Part shown: in pieces, positions 49,151 through 62,515 of the stretch
Layout of the letters: each line of letters opens with the position of its first letter
How positions within the stretch are numbered: the stretch's first letter is position 1
Position numbers and translations under genes: made by a program
Notes under the pieces: generated by a model
Told to the model about the DNA's origin: nothing
Databases searched by the model: none
The model's input: the letters and a program-made list of their open reading frames with translations, nothing else
Source: Paragonimus skrjabini miyazakii
Lineage: Eukaryota > Platyhelminthes > Trematoda > Plagiorchiida > Troglotrematidae
NCBI GenBank assembly: GCA_014338405.1
Contig: JTDE01000285.1
Location: 37,868 to 101,867, forward strand
Length of the DNA: 64,000 nucleotides
Reading direction: 5' to 3'

Positions 49151-52100
49151 CTATTTCGTTCAGGATTCGTCATGCCTGTTATCGTGGCGACCACACAGGT
49201 ACCATTGATGAGTGCGTGCAAAGTGGATTCATATCGTAATTCGTGTCTTCTGTCTGCTTTATTCAGACGATTTTACTGTGCCCATGATTTAGGTCGGCTT
49301 AGGTCATGTTGTTTACGGTTAATGCGTCTTAGACGCGCATACCTGGTAGACTAACACCCATTCCTCTGAATAAACTATTGAACAAAAGGTGAGAATGGAC
49401 AGTAGTATCGACTGGTTTGCGAGGAAATGTGAAAAAGCAAACCTGTACTCGACAACTTTTATTCCCCACCACTTGCATATCGTTTAGGCGCCAAATACAT
49501 TTGTTTATGACTCCAAAACGACTGTTGCTAACCTGCTTCGGGTCTTAAGCAATTACGTGTGTTGCTTTAATGACAGGGGAGAGTTTTATCTCTGCAAAGA
49601 TGAACAACACTTTCTCAACAAAACTACTCCATATGATAATGGGTTGGGTTCGTAATTAAGACTAGGTGTGAAATTTCTGGGCTTCCGGTGTGGCCTTCTA
49701 ACTCATTTCGCAAAGCATTTTCCGCTAGTTGGATTGCTGTTTTTGTTGCTGGTTTGAATTTAGCCGAAGTTGAGTGCTTTTTCTCAATGTTGACTCATCT
49801 GAGTGATCTCAGGGTGTTGAACTGAATGTCATTAGAATGCTTGCAGTGTTTTCTACCAAAATTTTTACTGAACATATTGCCCGAGAATACGTGATTAACC
49901 AAAACACGCTCCATTGAAAACTACGTAGTTAGTTTACTCCCGTGGTTAGAAAAAATAAAGCACACAATATAGTACTGTTAACAGAAAATCAGATCGCTAG
50001 GAGACGCGTTTGATTATTATACTGCTGAGCGTAAAAAGTGGGACTTAGCCCTGGTTCAACCAACGCGGACCAGAGATGGCTGACGTATGGATCTTGTGAC
50101 CCACTCGCCGCTCTGGTTTGATGATGCTCGTCGAACTTATACCAGTATGTATATAAATCAACCGGCGAAGTGTCTTAACGCAATTCCTTATAACTTAACT
50201 ATAAATTTATTTCTATCGGACGCTTATGTACTCGAACTACAGGCCATGACATGAAGTGGATTTTTGCGGTAGACGTGGTTTATGCTTATTATGACGGTTT
50301 GTTGTAAAAGCTACGAAAACATCTACATTCACCGGCTTGGATCAGCTTTGGGGCGTAGTTTTCTAATGATTCGTCTTCTATGGCCTGTTCAGTCTAATAT
50401 TCAAGTTATCATTTCAATTATATACGAAGTACTGTTCAACGAAACTCAAACCGAAGTGATAATTAGCTTGATTATTTTCCGCCATATACTGCACACCAAC
50501 ATCGAACGTGTTTTCTATGAACCCACAACGAGATGCGTCGGGAAAACTGTTCGCACGCATGGGTCACCTGATCCTCTCACTTGACCTTGACTGTCTGGCG
50601 TCCGGTAAAATATGGCACGTTCTGGCTGCAGTTTTCTCAGAGCGGCTAAGAAATTTCTGACATTTTCGTACAGTAACCTCGGAGCGGTTTGCTACTGATC
50701 CCACCGTTTCAAGACTTGGTGATTTATCCTAGAGTGTTGCTTAATATTACACTCTCAACCTTTGTCAAGGTCGATCAAATGCTGTTTGCTCAAGTCCAAT
50801 TCTGCCATGAACACCCCTAAAGCAACCCAGGTTGTCGCTGGTCGCTTTCTTCAACCGCTCATACATGGAAAGTCTGAATTATATATCATACAGGTGCTTA
50901 CGTTCACTGCCAGGTGATTGAACGTGCTAGCTGCCGCCCATGGATGTGACAAATCAAAGTAAATCTGATCATAAACTTAAAAAGACATTCGTTTGCTCTT
51001 CTGAATTAGAATAACTACACCTAATGGCATACAACCGGATGACTAATGAAAAGGGTTATCCAACGGTTCGGCCTTTATTAAAATATGATCATAAATCTGA
51101 GAGATATGCGTGATTACTTGCGCCATTAAACAGAATTTACCATTTTCTTGACAGACAGTCAGGGTCGCGTTTGAATAATGCAGCCTAAGCCCATGCTTTG
51201 TTTATCAGCGCAAGTAACCGCCTGTTTCGGGTAGAATTCTGATCCATGTTCAGTGGACTCTAAATCTTTGTTTGGTTATTTTCGTTAGACCTATTGTAGT
51301 GCATCGTGTGAGGTATTTATTCTAATTCAGCAGAGTAAATGAAAATTATGTGGTTCTTACTTGATCACACTTACGTTTGTCATGCATTGTTGAACAAGAA
51401 ATAACATGTTCATTTACATCTGCGTCATCAGCTGATAAAAACCGTTGGAAGCACTCCAGTGATGCCTGTTTCAACTCTGTGGAACTTTCATTTATGAACA
51501 GTTGAAGAAGGCGTAAAAAAATGAGCTAGTTGTCCTAAAAGTATTAGTTTTCCGGTCTTTCTTTTGTTACTGGTAAACGTTTTCTTTGCTTTGTGGTGTA
51601 AAAATGGTATATTCAATTTTCTTATCTTTTTGTACTCTATGATAAACACTACATTAGAAAAAGTCGAGAATAAATTCAAGATCAACACATAACAGAGGAA
51701 CATTTGGAAGCCGAAAGTGGTAAAAACGTACCACTATCTTTTTACTAATAAATAGTCATAGTCATCATAGACAACAATAGTTTCCACTCATGCTTAACTA
51801 CTACACAACCATGAAGAGAAAAGCAAGTATTGGTCAAGCAGAAGAAAAAGGCAGGAGGGAGGGGAGAGAGGACCCAATTACCAAAATAGCCACGTCTATA
51901 TTCAAGCGTTGGACATATAGGTATCTACCATCAGCCACGCTATAAGTGAAAATAAGGTATCATCAACAAGTTGGCTTTCCTACAGTTTTCACTGTCTCCA
52001 CGTCATTGAGTACACTTACTTCACAAACAACGACAACACTCACGCCACTGAATCCTACTAGTCACCATTTCACCTGACGTCTCTCCCGCTGCCGACTCTG

Positions 52101-54322
52101 CGAGGTCCCCAGCTTGGATGTACTGCAGGTTAAAGCTGCAAGTTAGAGAAAAAACTATTATCTCACGAATTGTGTTCAGTAGCTACAAACTTGTGAGGAG
52201 AGCACTGCGTTTATTTTGACTGACCAAACAAGCGCTTCGTTCCGACGACCGTTTGATTAATCACAGTCGTGACGTTTTGACTGGAGTTAACGAGGTGGTA
52301 GAATTTTCGCAACTTCAGTATGGTATTTAGCCATACCAGCATGCAACGAACGAATCGACATGGACTTCTGCTAGCAATAAAAAACTGGATATACACTTAT
52401 CGATATCGTTTACTGCTGTTCAGAGGACATTTGTACATTTCGTGCAATAACTATTCGGTCTCCATTCTAGATATCCCGTATGGTTAACGTGCGCCTGTGA
52501 CTAATGGCTAAATGCATCACGCACCAAAATATCCACAACACACGAATCGAAACGTTACTTTTGTTAGACAGTAATACGTAGTATATTTTGTCCGATTCCG
52601 TACTTAAATCAGAGCTGACAGAATTCGCTAAATATACAAATCTACCAATTATCGTTAGAGATGTGCTGTTCTACTCACAGTACGACATTATCATCACGCA
52701 AAGATGAAAATGAAAGAAAGTATTAGTACATAAATTATGAATTCATAAAAGATGCTCAGAAGGTTATCCTCGGTTTTACTTACACAAAAGCACTTCTCTT
52801 ACGCATGACGACAGCACACGTTGCAAAGTAGTTTAGCAGATTGCATTGTATTTCGAGATTATGGTCACTTTGAGTTCCTCCAGTGTTTGTGGACGTTCCT
52901 TGTAGATCCTGTGTTCGAGGCAGCCCCACATTGTAGAACCTAATCAGCAGAAGAGTTATCTGTTGATGTGCATTATTGCAGATCATGAACACTGTTCATT
53001 GTGACTAACGTATTCATCAGTCTTCTAACCGGTTTACGATCAACCGATTGCGTACCCACATGTCTTGCATTAAATTCGTTGGTGGTCTCTTCCACGTTTC
53101 CATCACGGGTGACATAAACAAAACCCAGTTAAGTATGCTGTTCAGTTGTCACTTACTCGCATTTCAAGAGTGTGTTCTGGTTCCATCGTGATAAATTCGT
53201 CCAGACCAAATTGTGCGCTACTACTGTCCGATAAATTAAACTCAACTGAAAAGAGTATGATCCAGTATAACTAACCATGACCGGAGTCAGATAGAGAGAC
53301 GGACAAACACACGGACACACAGATCAACCAAGTCACAGCAGAGCCCACGATTGTGACGTGTCTTCGGTGAAATGAAAGTATCGGATCTAAACCGCCATCA
53401 CAAGCATCTACACTTACAGTCTGCACAGCGCTGGATACGTCAGTTTGTGAGCAAATACGATAATTATAAGGAGTGCGTTACGCCCCTCATATTGCCCCAC
53501 CTAGTCCGATCAATACTCACATGTATTAACATGGTATCCTAGTTCGTAATCGCTTAACCAGAGCCCGTATGATGTGAGTGTTTTATGTCGACCCAAACCA
53601 AACGGCCTTCGCGTCCTGGATATATCTTTTTCCAGAACAAAACAGGTTTCTAGAGAGCAAGTACCCTAAATCTGGACAACATTTTTGAACGAGCTGTCCA
53701 CGCCGATCTCAATAACGCAAGACGTTGCCTTCATCGCAGCACCGGTAAAATGGTCAAATAAGTCATGATGACAGGAACTAGAACGACACGGCTCAGTAAC
53801 GAGGTCACAAAACTGAGAGGTGCCAAGCGACGCTTGTGATTTTCACAGTATACGTCACGTCAGAGTCTACAAATGGCTCGATGAATCTAAAAACAGAACA
53901 CGACGTGCCATAGATTTTATGGAAACTTGTGAGGTTGTGGTCAGTGTTTGTAATCCTGCGACGTTCATGAATGCAGTTTTTTATTATCTGTCATTTGGTG
54001 GAAAAACTGTCATCATGGCACAAGCCGTTAAAGAAATACCCTATTTTACATTGTCCGTTTGCATCCAACGGCGCATGCTGGTTCCCAGTATGTCCAGCGG
54101 TGTCTTTCAAGCACTAAAACGGATTGTTATCGATCGTGAAGCGCGCTGGCCAAGACACTGGGTCGATAGAGCCGAGCGATCTGACCAGAAATGTGCGCAT
54201 GACACTACCATACAAGTAGCCAGTTAATGTGTCTGTGGTTTCGGTAGTGTGTTGTGCCCGTCCGCTCACTCGACTCGATTAAGCTTCGTGCCCGTTGGTT
54301 GAGTCTTATGGCCTACAACCAT
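49151..54322. other. No recognisable gene
   Basis: No recognised gene. The longest frame is 135 codons at 53,820-54,227 (plus), without a recognised domain. A 100-codon frame at 50,282-50,584 is isoleucine-rich and unassigned. Confidence 0.4.
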
Positions 54323-54645
54323 GGATTACAACCATGCCGGTCACCGTCCATGGAACCATTTTGGATCTGAGCTCACAAGGTGGATGTGAAGAACAGCGAG
54401 CAGGAGTATGGTGAGAACATATGTAAGATTAGTAGATGACGGAATAGTGAGACAAGTCACCGGGTTGACTTCACAAAGACTTTGGATGGCCGTCAGAATT
54501 AATGGAGGTGTTCTTCCAAAATGTTGGTGAATGTTGGCCGCAGTCCAATAGTAGGTCTCGAGGATACGTTTTTGTGTTGGTCAGTTAAATTACATGAAAG
54601 TGTACAAGGCCTGTACGTTGAAAGAGGGTTGCATCATCGGTTTTG
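54323..54645 (+). repeat. Unclassified interspersed repeat, arm 1 (inverted partner at 59.9-60.2 kb)
   Basis: About 320 bases nearly identical to the reverse complement of 59,868-60,193, including GGTCACCGTCCATGGAACC-like, GAACAGCGAGCAGGAGTATG and GTACAAGGCCTGTACG blocks. It lies 0.7 kb upstream of the second gypsy remnant in the same orientation and could be that element's LTR or leader, but no direct-repeat partner was found downstream. The class is unknown. Confidence 0.8.
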
Positions 54646-55289
54646 GTGACGTTGCTTCTTAGATCCACATTGTGAAATGATTGGTATGCCAACGGTCAAC
54701 ATGTGTGCGTGAATTGTTATAACCTGGTTACCGTGGTCGCGATATTTGTCTGCCACATTGTGTTGTTGAACTACAGACTTCGGCTATTGAGGTCAGGAAA
54801 CCGGTCACTACTGTAGCTGATTATTCGTCATCTAATGTTTTCTCTGTCCTGACTGCCTTTTCTGGAACTTGCTTGCCATATATTAGCAATCTGTGTTGGT
54901 GTGGATTGAATCCTTTTGGATAATAGTTTCATTGCTCATCACTTTCTTATTCTCGAGTTGAAACTCGAACCGTCCAAACGAGTGCGTAGTTTCAGAAAGC
55001 ATGATCCAATAACTGGGGACTGCCGGTTTTCGCTACGGAACCTTCTAAGTCAATAACATTTGCACTGGAAGATAAGAAACTGGATCTGCGTCAGTAGCAA
55101 TGGCGATCTGTTACGGTTCAGGTACAATTAGTGGGAACTCTGGTGGACCAATTGTTAATGTTGTTGGGAAATTCCAACGTCACGCCCGGTTCATCGGTGG
55201 ACGCCACCACCAAGAGCATCAGTGAATTTTGTTGATTCTGAAATCGGGATGGCTTTCGACTGGTTCAGCTGACACGAAGATGTTTCCCG
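54646..55289. other. No recognisable coding sequence
   Basis: Between the inverted-repeat arm and the first recognisable gag block. Probably untranslated or decayed retrotransposon sequence, by position only. Confidence 0.35.
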
Positions 55290-57230
55290 CTTGTAGTTGG
55301 CTGACATGGATGGTGCGGGAGTGGTACGATTAGTTTTACGAAAATTCGAAAATCAGGAGTATGCTGATTTCATTTTGCGAAATATATCTTTTTATCTCAC
55401 GTTGATTGGAAGACCGGGGACATTGACGAATAATTTTGGCCAGCAGTAGTTCTTGTTCAGGGCCCTGTACTAATGTTCACGAGAAGTGACCGTGATGTTT
55501 TGTTGTTTACGTGGGTGCGGTGGTTGGAGTGTTTGAAAAATTCAAGCTGAGGATAATGATGGAGGATCAGTTCAGATGCCTAATACTTCTCTACAGTCCA
55601 CAATAATTACGATATGCTACCCTTCGTATCTGACTTCTGAACAGGATTGAACCGGATCCCGACATATCGATGCAGGGTGTGATACCCTAGTGTTAACGGT
55701 TGGTCACTCTGAAACATGGCATGGTCATGATTGAATAGTCTGCGTTAACTGCATTCCACATCGCTTTGTGGCGGCTACCCAACCGAAGAACCGAGAAGCT
55801 TGTGAAGCTCTTGCAGAAATTTCCATCTGCACACTGAAAATGCTTTGATTAGCCTTATGTGCGGTTCTGTCAATTCAAGTAACGCTAGTGCCAAAAATTT
55901 AACCGATTCAGACACAAGCGGGTGTATTGCCACTCTAGTCAGTCATCCAGAATTCGGCTGTCTCTGTCGGAGAACCACCGAAAGAAATCGAAGAAACACG
56001 GATCAGCTGTGAACCTTGTTTTGATTACCCTTATTCATGTCTTCGCTGCACACCATAAATACCTACCGGTGAAAATGAACGACTGTCCGGTCAGTCTACA
56101 TCTTGACATTGATTCTGATATCACGCTGATTTAACGACGGATGTGGAGAAACATTGGCAATCATATGTACAAGGAACCAGGGCTGTGGGTCTCACTATAT
56201 TCGAGATTGTGCAAATCTACAGGTGGAATTCAACGTCAGCTGTTTGAAGTGAAGTCGGAATATTTCAGCCCACATTTCCAAAGTCAGTATTAGAGTCGGG
56301 TGTATGGTTCTGTGTTATATATATATAGTCGGAGCCTCTGCAACCCGGTCAGTCTCGTTTGCGATCTGATGGAACCAATATAAACATACCAAGCACAAAT
56401 AATTCATAATTAACGCCTCACTGCCAAGTGATGTGTGGTTACGTATCCTGTTGAGGAACCTCACTTTTAAGAACTCAGTGAAGAGAAGGTTGAGAATTGT
56501 ACTTGAATGCAGTTTTCAGGATACGTATTGAACAGTAAACAAAAGTGTGAACCAGAAGAAACATATGCCATTAAGACTGTTCCTTGGTGTAGTTTTTTAG
56601 TTCCATCCATTATTGTGATTAGTGGTTCATATTGGATAAGCGATCAGTCGGTTAATATCCTGTGGAGGCCAACTTGAGTCATAATTCAGTGAACTAGAAC
56701 CCTCAAAAAAACAGTTTAGTCCGTCGAGGTCCAACAAACCTTAGTGAAAACTGGAGACCCATTTTCATTTTACATGGCCAACATGATATCGGTTTGAAAT
56801 TTCACGGAAGCATGGGGGATAATCTTAACAATCGCATATTGACTAGACGAAATTTATTTCCATCAAAGTGAGGGAATGTTTAGATGTCTTGGTTTTGGCC
56901 TGATTTATTCGTCTTCTATATCTGACAGCCTCAAAAAGAACGATATGGTAGACGTTCGTTCTGACATCATTCCTGATAAATCATCTTGTGTACAGCCGGA
57001 GTAAACCCAGCAAGTCACAGAGCCTTTTTGACTGCGCCTCCATATGTCACTGCGGGTCAAAAGCATGCATTACTCAGAGGAAGTGTATTGATTAACAATG
57101 TTGTCTATGTTCACCGCTGTTTTCGAATGCACATTTCTGACGAGTAATCAAAGTTTTTTTCATAGAAATCTGTTTTCCTCCCGCAGCTTTCTGAGAGTGC
57201 GGGTAATTTCAGAACATGAGTGTGCGCTTC
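55290..57230 (+). mobile_element. Second Ty3/gypsy remnant: gag-protease-RT, no LTRs seen
   Basis: A plus-strand series of decayed blocks in gypsy order. Gag (55,335-55,860): RKFENQEYADFILRN, EDQFRCLI, LLNRIEPDPDISMQ, LVTLKHGMVMIE. Protease (55,960-56,260): basic RKKSKKH, then VSLHLDIDSDITLI, then a WRNIG block. RT (about 56,460-57,200): GMFRCLGFGLIYSSS equivalent to the LPFG region, a degenerate catalytic box VRSDII (from 56,954), and ECTFLTSNQSFF. RNase H and integrase are not found. The gag and protease types differ from those of the CsRn1-like element, so this is a separate family, related to the K02A2.6-like gypsy elements common in invertebrates. Confidence 0.75.
55335..57200 (+). pseudogene. 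gypsy gag-pro-RT (broken)
   Basis: Several stops and frameshifts separate the blocks. The protease active site, normally Asp-Thr/Ser-Gly, reads Asp-Ile-Asp (56,105-56,113). The RT catalytic YxDD reads RSDI (56,957-56,968). The gag matches are the strongest evidence and the RT matches the weakest. In an intact element the products would be the capsid protein, the maturation protease and the polymerase. Confidence 0.7.
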
Positions 57231-57380
57231 AGTGCACATTATATCAAGTTTGAACGACTTCCAATGAGTCCTGAAATGAATATTCTCGGTGGTTTCCGGT
57301 ACCCGGTGTTGGTTTGGTTGAATTTTGACGAATTTCGTTCAACTTATCTGGAAGAATCCTGAGTTTTCTGACTTTTAGAG

Positions 57381-57484
57381 AATGGTCAGTTGTAAAAAAT
57401 CTAAGTTTTGGTTGGATTCGAGCTAGCACTGAAAACTAAATGTTCAATCGCGGTGAGTACTCTACCAGCTGCGCTACGAATCCA
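57381..57484 (-). repeat. tRNA-like SINE, family B, copy B3
   Basis: Minus strand: GGATTCGTAGCGCAGCTGG head with the A box, CCGCGATTGAACA, a B box AGCTCGAATCC (57,414-57,424), then a tail ACTTAGATTTTTTACAACTG that aligns with the family B tail at 11.5 kb. The central loop is longer and the acceptor stem no longer pairs. It sits 150 bases downstream of the gypsy remnant. Confidence 0.65.
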
Positions 57485-59867
57485 CATCGAACACTCAGAA
57501 ATTTCCAATGTGGTCTCAGCTATCCATCCATCCGAGTGTGTCACGTAGAATTCACCAAAGTATTTAGGAAAGTGGCTGTCTCATCAAGGTTTCCTAAAGA
57601 TTCCTCAGTGACCCCCCCCCAACTGTGAAATTTCTAACCTCCCGACGTAGCTCCGTACCATCCGCATGTGCGTCTTTTGTTTTTGTCTCATTTTTTTAAC
57701 CCACCAGTAATCTGTTTTTTTGCAATCATGTTTCCTTTAAATTAACGGATCTACCAGACTACTTATTAGAGGTAGAATTTAACCGCCTCTGTTGGTGGAT
57801 ACCAGTGTAAATTGCTTCGGAAATCCTGTTATGCTAATCGCTTAGTTGATCCATTTGATGAATTCACAGTGACGCAGTGGAATGAGTGGATAGTGAGCCC
57901 AACCGCATGTATATGCAAGGCTTGAATTTATCAACTGTTCCTCTAGTGTCATCGTTTTACTGCACATTTGTTGATGAATATGTTGAAGCTCGCCTGGTAC
58001 GTTTGTCTTCTTATGCTCGGTATTGTGTGGAACGATGAGTTCGTTGAGGCATGTTTAGTGTGCTTGTGGGAAATCGATCCTAGATATGTCTTTATTTTGC
58101 TTTTGTTATATGCAGTAAACAATCACGATGAATCTTGTACCATAATTGCACATATAAAATGTCTGGTTTCTTCCCATTTCACAACTATCACTGTTTATCT
58201 CAAAAAATATCTTTTTTGGTATTGCTCAACACACTTTCACCTTCATCTGAACCCGTTTGTTTTAATGAGCTCATTTCCTGTTGACTGGTAGTCATTTTCG
58301 GACTCGTGTTTGGTTACTCAACTTTGAATGCTTTTTCTGTTAGGTAATTTGTGTATCTGGTTAATTCACATTCAAGGTGAGAGAGCACATCTATTGTCAC
58401 ATAGTCAACAGTGGCGTATAAATTCCAATCATTTCGATCGTCATTTCTGATGTTTTTTGGACTTGAAAGATAATCGCGTTTAACCTAACCATCTGAATCA
58501 GCGTTATTGGAATTATCGATTACGCGTTACTGAGAAGGAATTATCCTAGATCTCCAGTTGCGATTTGATACTTGTTATAGTTTGATTCTATTCTTTACGC
58601 ATCCTTCTTCTCACGCTGGGTGTGGTTTTGTCGTTCAAGTATCCTCATTCCTATCCGTGAGAGCAACATTGAACTTACATGCTGTCTGCCCGTATTTCTT
58701 ACTTACTTTGAGAATATCTAGTTTTATCAAGTTCCGAGTGAAATAATATTTTCCAATTATTTCTGTTAATACCGTTGAGAGGCTTTTTCTCTATTGGACT
58801 GCCGTTTTCACATTCTTGAGATTCTTACGTAAGTCCTATCGGCAAGACTCATTGAAATGGCTTAATTGACTTGTTAATCCACGCTCAACTCGATGATGCA
58901 TCCAACCCTACTTGTGTGGCTTTCACAACTTATTTACTTTAGCTTACGCTACTGAGAATGTGGGATAAACTACTGTTATAATTATGGACTATTTGATCTC
59001 AATCATGGCTTGTGACTTGTTAACTTACTGTGTGAAGCTGTTTTAGACTGACCTCACAGCCAGAGTAGCTCATAACCAGTCGACAACTATCCCAGTGAAT
59101 AGTGAAACGTTCCTCGAAATGATTAAAACGACTGACGGTACAATAATCTGGAACTAGAGAACCGTTGTTCGGAATCTGACATTTGATCACTGAGCAAATC
59201 GTGCTAACAGGTCAGCAGATTGACTCACCTAACTCTGTAACGCAGTCGGAAACCTAGCGAAGCTATGCTGATTCGAACTCATCAGCCGGGGTTACGCATG
59301 CAAAGATGGTTGAAGGGACCCATCACGTTGCCATGGTATTGATAACATAATGCAGTGAAGTTGAGCGATCGTAACATACTACTCATACAACAGCTATTCA
59401 GTAGTAGGACCGGAGCATATATTTTGACATCGTACAAGCCGCAGGGAAAATGCTGGAAAGAAAATCAGAGTGCAGCATCGCTCATAGTGGTCCCTGCTAA
59501 TTAATGGAACTGAGCATTGACGTCTGTGGCAACCGAGACGGTCTGGGATTGAATACCGCGTGCAAATGAGTGGTTTTGTTTCAGGTCTTGTTTAAATGCT
59601 TAACCCATGTGTTGGTTTGTCGAATAAACGACCCTCGTGTTATCCGCGTTCTTGGGTCACAACAATAATACTTATGAATAAATACAAGTCGAATCGATGT
59701 TTGGCACTACTAGTTTGACGCATGCAGCCTATGTGTTTCATGTTTGTCACTATTGAGAGTAAGTGAACTAACACATCACAATGTATGTTTCCTTTTTGCC
59801 CTCGAGAGGCTTGAAGCGATACTACAAACCATAGTTACACCTTGAAGGTTTCCTTGCCAGTCATCCT
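57485..59867. other. No recognisable gene
   Basis: AT-rich, with a run of nine C at 57,612-57,620. The 107-codon frame at 57,968-58,291 encodes a very hydrophobic peptide with two possible membrane-spanning stretches. Such frames arise easily in T-rich DNA, and no splice or start context supports it. Confidence 0.4.
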
Positions 59868-60193
59868 AAAGCTGATGATGCAGCCCTCTTTCAACGTACA
59901 GGCCTTGTACACTTTCATGTAATTTAACTGACCAACACAAAAACGTATCCTCGAGACCTACTATTGGACTACGGCCAACATTCACCAACATTTTGGGAGA
60001 ACACCTCCATTAATTCTGTCGGTCATCCAAAGTCTGTGAAGTCAACCCGGTGACTTGTCTCACTATTCCGTCATCTACCAATCTTACATATGTTCTCACC
60101 ATACTCCTGCTCGCTGTTCTTCACATCCACTTTGTGAGCTCAGATCCAAAATGGTTCTATGGACGGTGACCTGCATGGTTGTAATCCTCATAC
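59868..60193 (-). repeat. Unclassified interspersed repeat, arm 2 (inverted partner at 54.3-54.6 kb)
   Basis: Inverted match of 54,323-54,645 with only scattered substitutions. Homology ends abruptly on both sides. No terminal repeats or target duplication could be defined. Confidence 0.8.
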
Positions 60194-60817
60194 GAGGGAA
60201 CTCCTCATATGATTGACACGTCGACCGGGACATCACGTGAATTTCGCCGACTACTTTGTAGCCAGGTCTGAACTTAAACTTGTACACTCTGAATTTTGTG
60301 CACCAACCATCGAATGTTTAACGCGATGCCGGGAATAGAATGTGGAAATGTATAGGCGATGTATGCTCCTTGTGCGCACGCTGTACACTGATTTGACTGA
60401 CTCCTGTTAATAGTCAAACCCACAGTACAAAGGCTTGTCCTGGACTCCCGCTAGGTTAATCGAATGTCACGTCAAGTTAGCACTACAACGGCTGAATTCA
60501 GGCGTTGAATCGGCTTCCGAATCTCCAGAGCCGTGAGCTTAAGTTATGTTTTGAATCGTTGTGTCTTTGTACCAGGCCTGTTAAGGTACATGTCACTCTA
60601 TCCTTCGCTGAATCACAGACTTGTTGGACCAGAATTGTCTTTACCAATATGTTCACAAAAGCGGAGCTTTTCACGGACTGGGATACTTCGGTGAATTTTT
60701 GCCGTTGACATTTTCCCCTTAGGTTGTAGAATGACTAGCTCACAGTCCTGTGAAGAGTTGGTCCTAAGGTCCATCAGCGAATTGGTGGATAGCTGCTTTG
60801 ACGTTGTTGTGTCCGAT
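60194..60817. other. No recognisable gene
   Basis: Short frames only (67 codons at 60,505-60,708); nothing recognised. Confidence 0.4.
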
Positions 60818-60905
60818 CAGGACCACGCACGCTGGGGGATTGAACTCGCGATCCGTAAAGAAGCGCGATATTGCAGCCCCGGCACTTATCTACTAAACCC
60901 CGTGG
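60818..60905 (-). repeat. tRNA-like sequence, probable SINE of a third type
   Basis: Minus strand: GGGGTTTAGTAGATAAGTGCC resembles an A-box region, and GCGAGTTCAATCCCCC is a B-box and T-arm match that could pair with the GGGG before it. No second copy was found in the window, so the family status is a guess. It lies inside a 98-codon plus-strand frame, which I therefore reject as a gene. Confidence 0.4.
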
Positions 60906-62021
60906 TCTTTTTAACCACTTCTGCGGCTGTGGTGGATGGTTGCACATTTGTGGATCAACCACAAACGGTTGATCATTTTCAGCCTAAGGGGAAAGAAATC
61001 ATGACAGCTGTCGAACGTGGCCCATAGTTGATCATCGGTGATTTCTGTCTCAGCAGTATAGTTTCATTCGATCTCTTGTTCGTCGTGTGCAGCGACGATC
61101 TGCCTTTGGAAGTACATTTACGTGCGCGAAACTCCCACAAGTTCATCACTGTCTAGTGTTTCCTTGTACTTATTCCCTCCATAGATGGGTGCAGAGCACG
61201 AATGTTATAAGCTTCAATTGATATTCGTTGGTGAAAAAGTGAACCTTTTCTGTGACTGATTTACATGATCATTTTAGCAATCACACCTTGGTGCCCTCTG
61301 ATGTCGCCACTTGGTGACATCAAACATGTAATGTAATCATTCTGTGTACTCTTGTGACTGGTCATAGTTCGCCGTCCCACACATGTCAACTTTGTCACGC
61401 TACAACGTGAATCCATAATATGACATCCCATTACACGTAAACGTTTGTAATCGATTACTTGAGGCAGTTTGGAACTTATGGTTTCAGTGAACGGCCACTG
61501 GAGTATATGGCATCACGTGGCGAAACGAATTTACGAACAATCTACATGTTTCGAGCGGGTGAGTCAAGATGATAGATTGCTAGCTACAGCAAAAAAGGGA
61601 TGTCTGTAGTGCATCTTAATGATGTCATTCGAATCGCCAAGTGGATAGTCCGGTCAGTCCGCAGTTTATCAGCCTTGTAATGGCATCTCTTCGCCGGTGA
61701 TGGCAATCATGATCCTACTCGGACGTGTGAATCGACGGTTGGTCGAACTGATTTGTATCGTACACGTCAAGTCAGTTTAGACCATGCCAGTTGAATCGAT
61801 GGGCTAAATGAGTCAATATTCCATTAGTTAGGAAACCTGTGTGAAGCCATACTGGAAAGTAGTTGGCCAGCACGAATAAAACAGAAATGTGTAGTTGGCC
61901 ACATCTTTATAACTTTCTCCTGTCTCGTGGGCCGTCGCAGTTTTTGAAGCCAATCCAACTTATTATATTGGCAATACAGATACTGTAAGCACAGCTTATT
62001 GTCCGGTTTGCAGTTGAATAT
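60906..62021. other. No recognisable gene
   Basis: Nothing recognised. Confidence 0.45.
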
Positions 62022-62295
62022 CACTTGCATTTAATCGCAGCTTTCGCATTCGGACAATCCATTCGACTGGCACACTCCGAAAGGAAGTACCAGACTCAAA
62101 TTTCCCTCTCATTTAGGCCCATTAAGAATGTGTATCCTCATCCGACCGGATTCTGCATTCTGGCCCTCGTGTTTGTGAGACTAACATGTTAACTACAACG
62201 TCTTTAATCTCATAATAGGAGTGAATATTCATGTCCGAACGTGTAACCCCAAGATCATATGAATAGTGTTCAGATTGACCGATCGTTATATGAGA
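62022..62295 (-). mobile_element. Ribozyme SINE, family A, copy A6 (decayed)
   Basis: Minus-strand copy with tRNA-like head traces (GTAGTTAACATGTTAGTCTC), a ribozyme relic (62,133-62,087: GAGAGGGAAATTTGAGTCTGG) and a tail ending ATATTCAAC. The core CTGATGA is destroyed. It shares CCTATTATGA upstream of the head with copy A1. Confidence 0.65.
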
Positions 62296-62435
62296 GGAAT
62301 AAACAGAATCGTTCCGTTCATTCCAATCGATAGGCTCGTGATCAGGAACTCTCAGTTAGATTGGATATACTGTTTTCGTTGAACCAACTGGGCATGTTAT
62401 AAATTGGCGGTGGAAATTCGAGGGGCTAGAATGGT

Positions 62436-62515
62436 CCAAACTGAACTACGTCCACACTTAATCGCAGCCATAACATTTAGATAAGACTTTCGGCCAGCGG
62501 TCGTTCTGGCTTGTT
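62436..62515 (-). mobile_element. Ribozyme SINE, family A, tail fragment A7
   Basis: About 80 bases of family tail (CCACACTTAATCGCAGCC and ACTTTCGGCCAGC). It lies 140 bases from copy A6 in the same orientation, as expected from an old head-to-tail tandem. No head or ribozyme is visible further along. Confidence 0.55.

Noticed and set aside
53820..54227. 135-codon plus-strand frame as a gene
   Set aside because: No recognised domain and a non-ATG opening. Could be an exon, but nothing visible supports it.
57968..58291. 107-codon hydrophobic frame as a membrane protein
   Set aside because: T-rich DNA yields hydrophobic frames by chance; no start, splice or homology evidence.
60731..61027. 98-codon plus-strand frame as a gene
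   Set aside because: It runs through a tRNA-like sequence on the minus strand; the frame is a by-product of the repeat.
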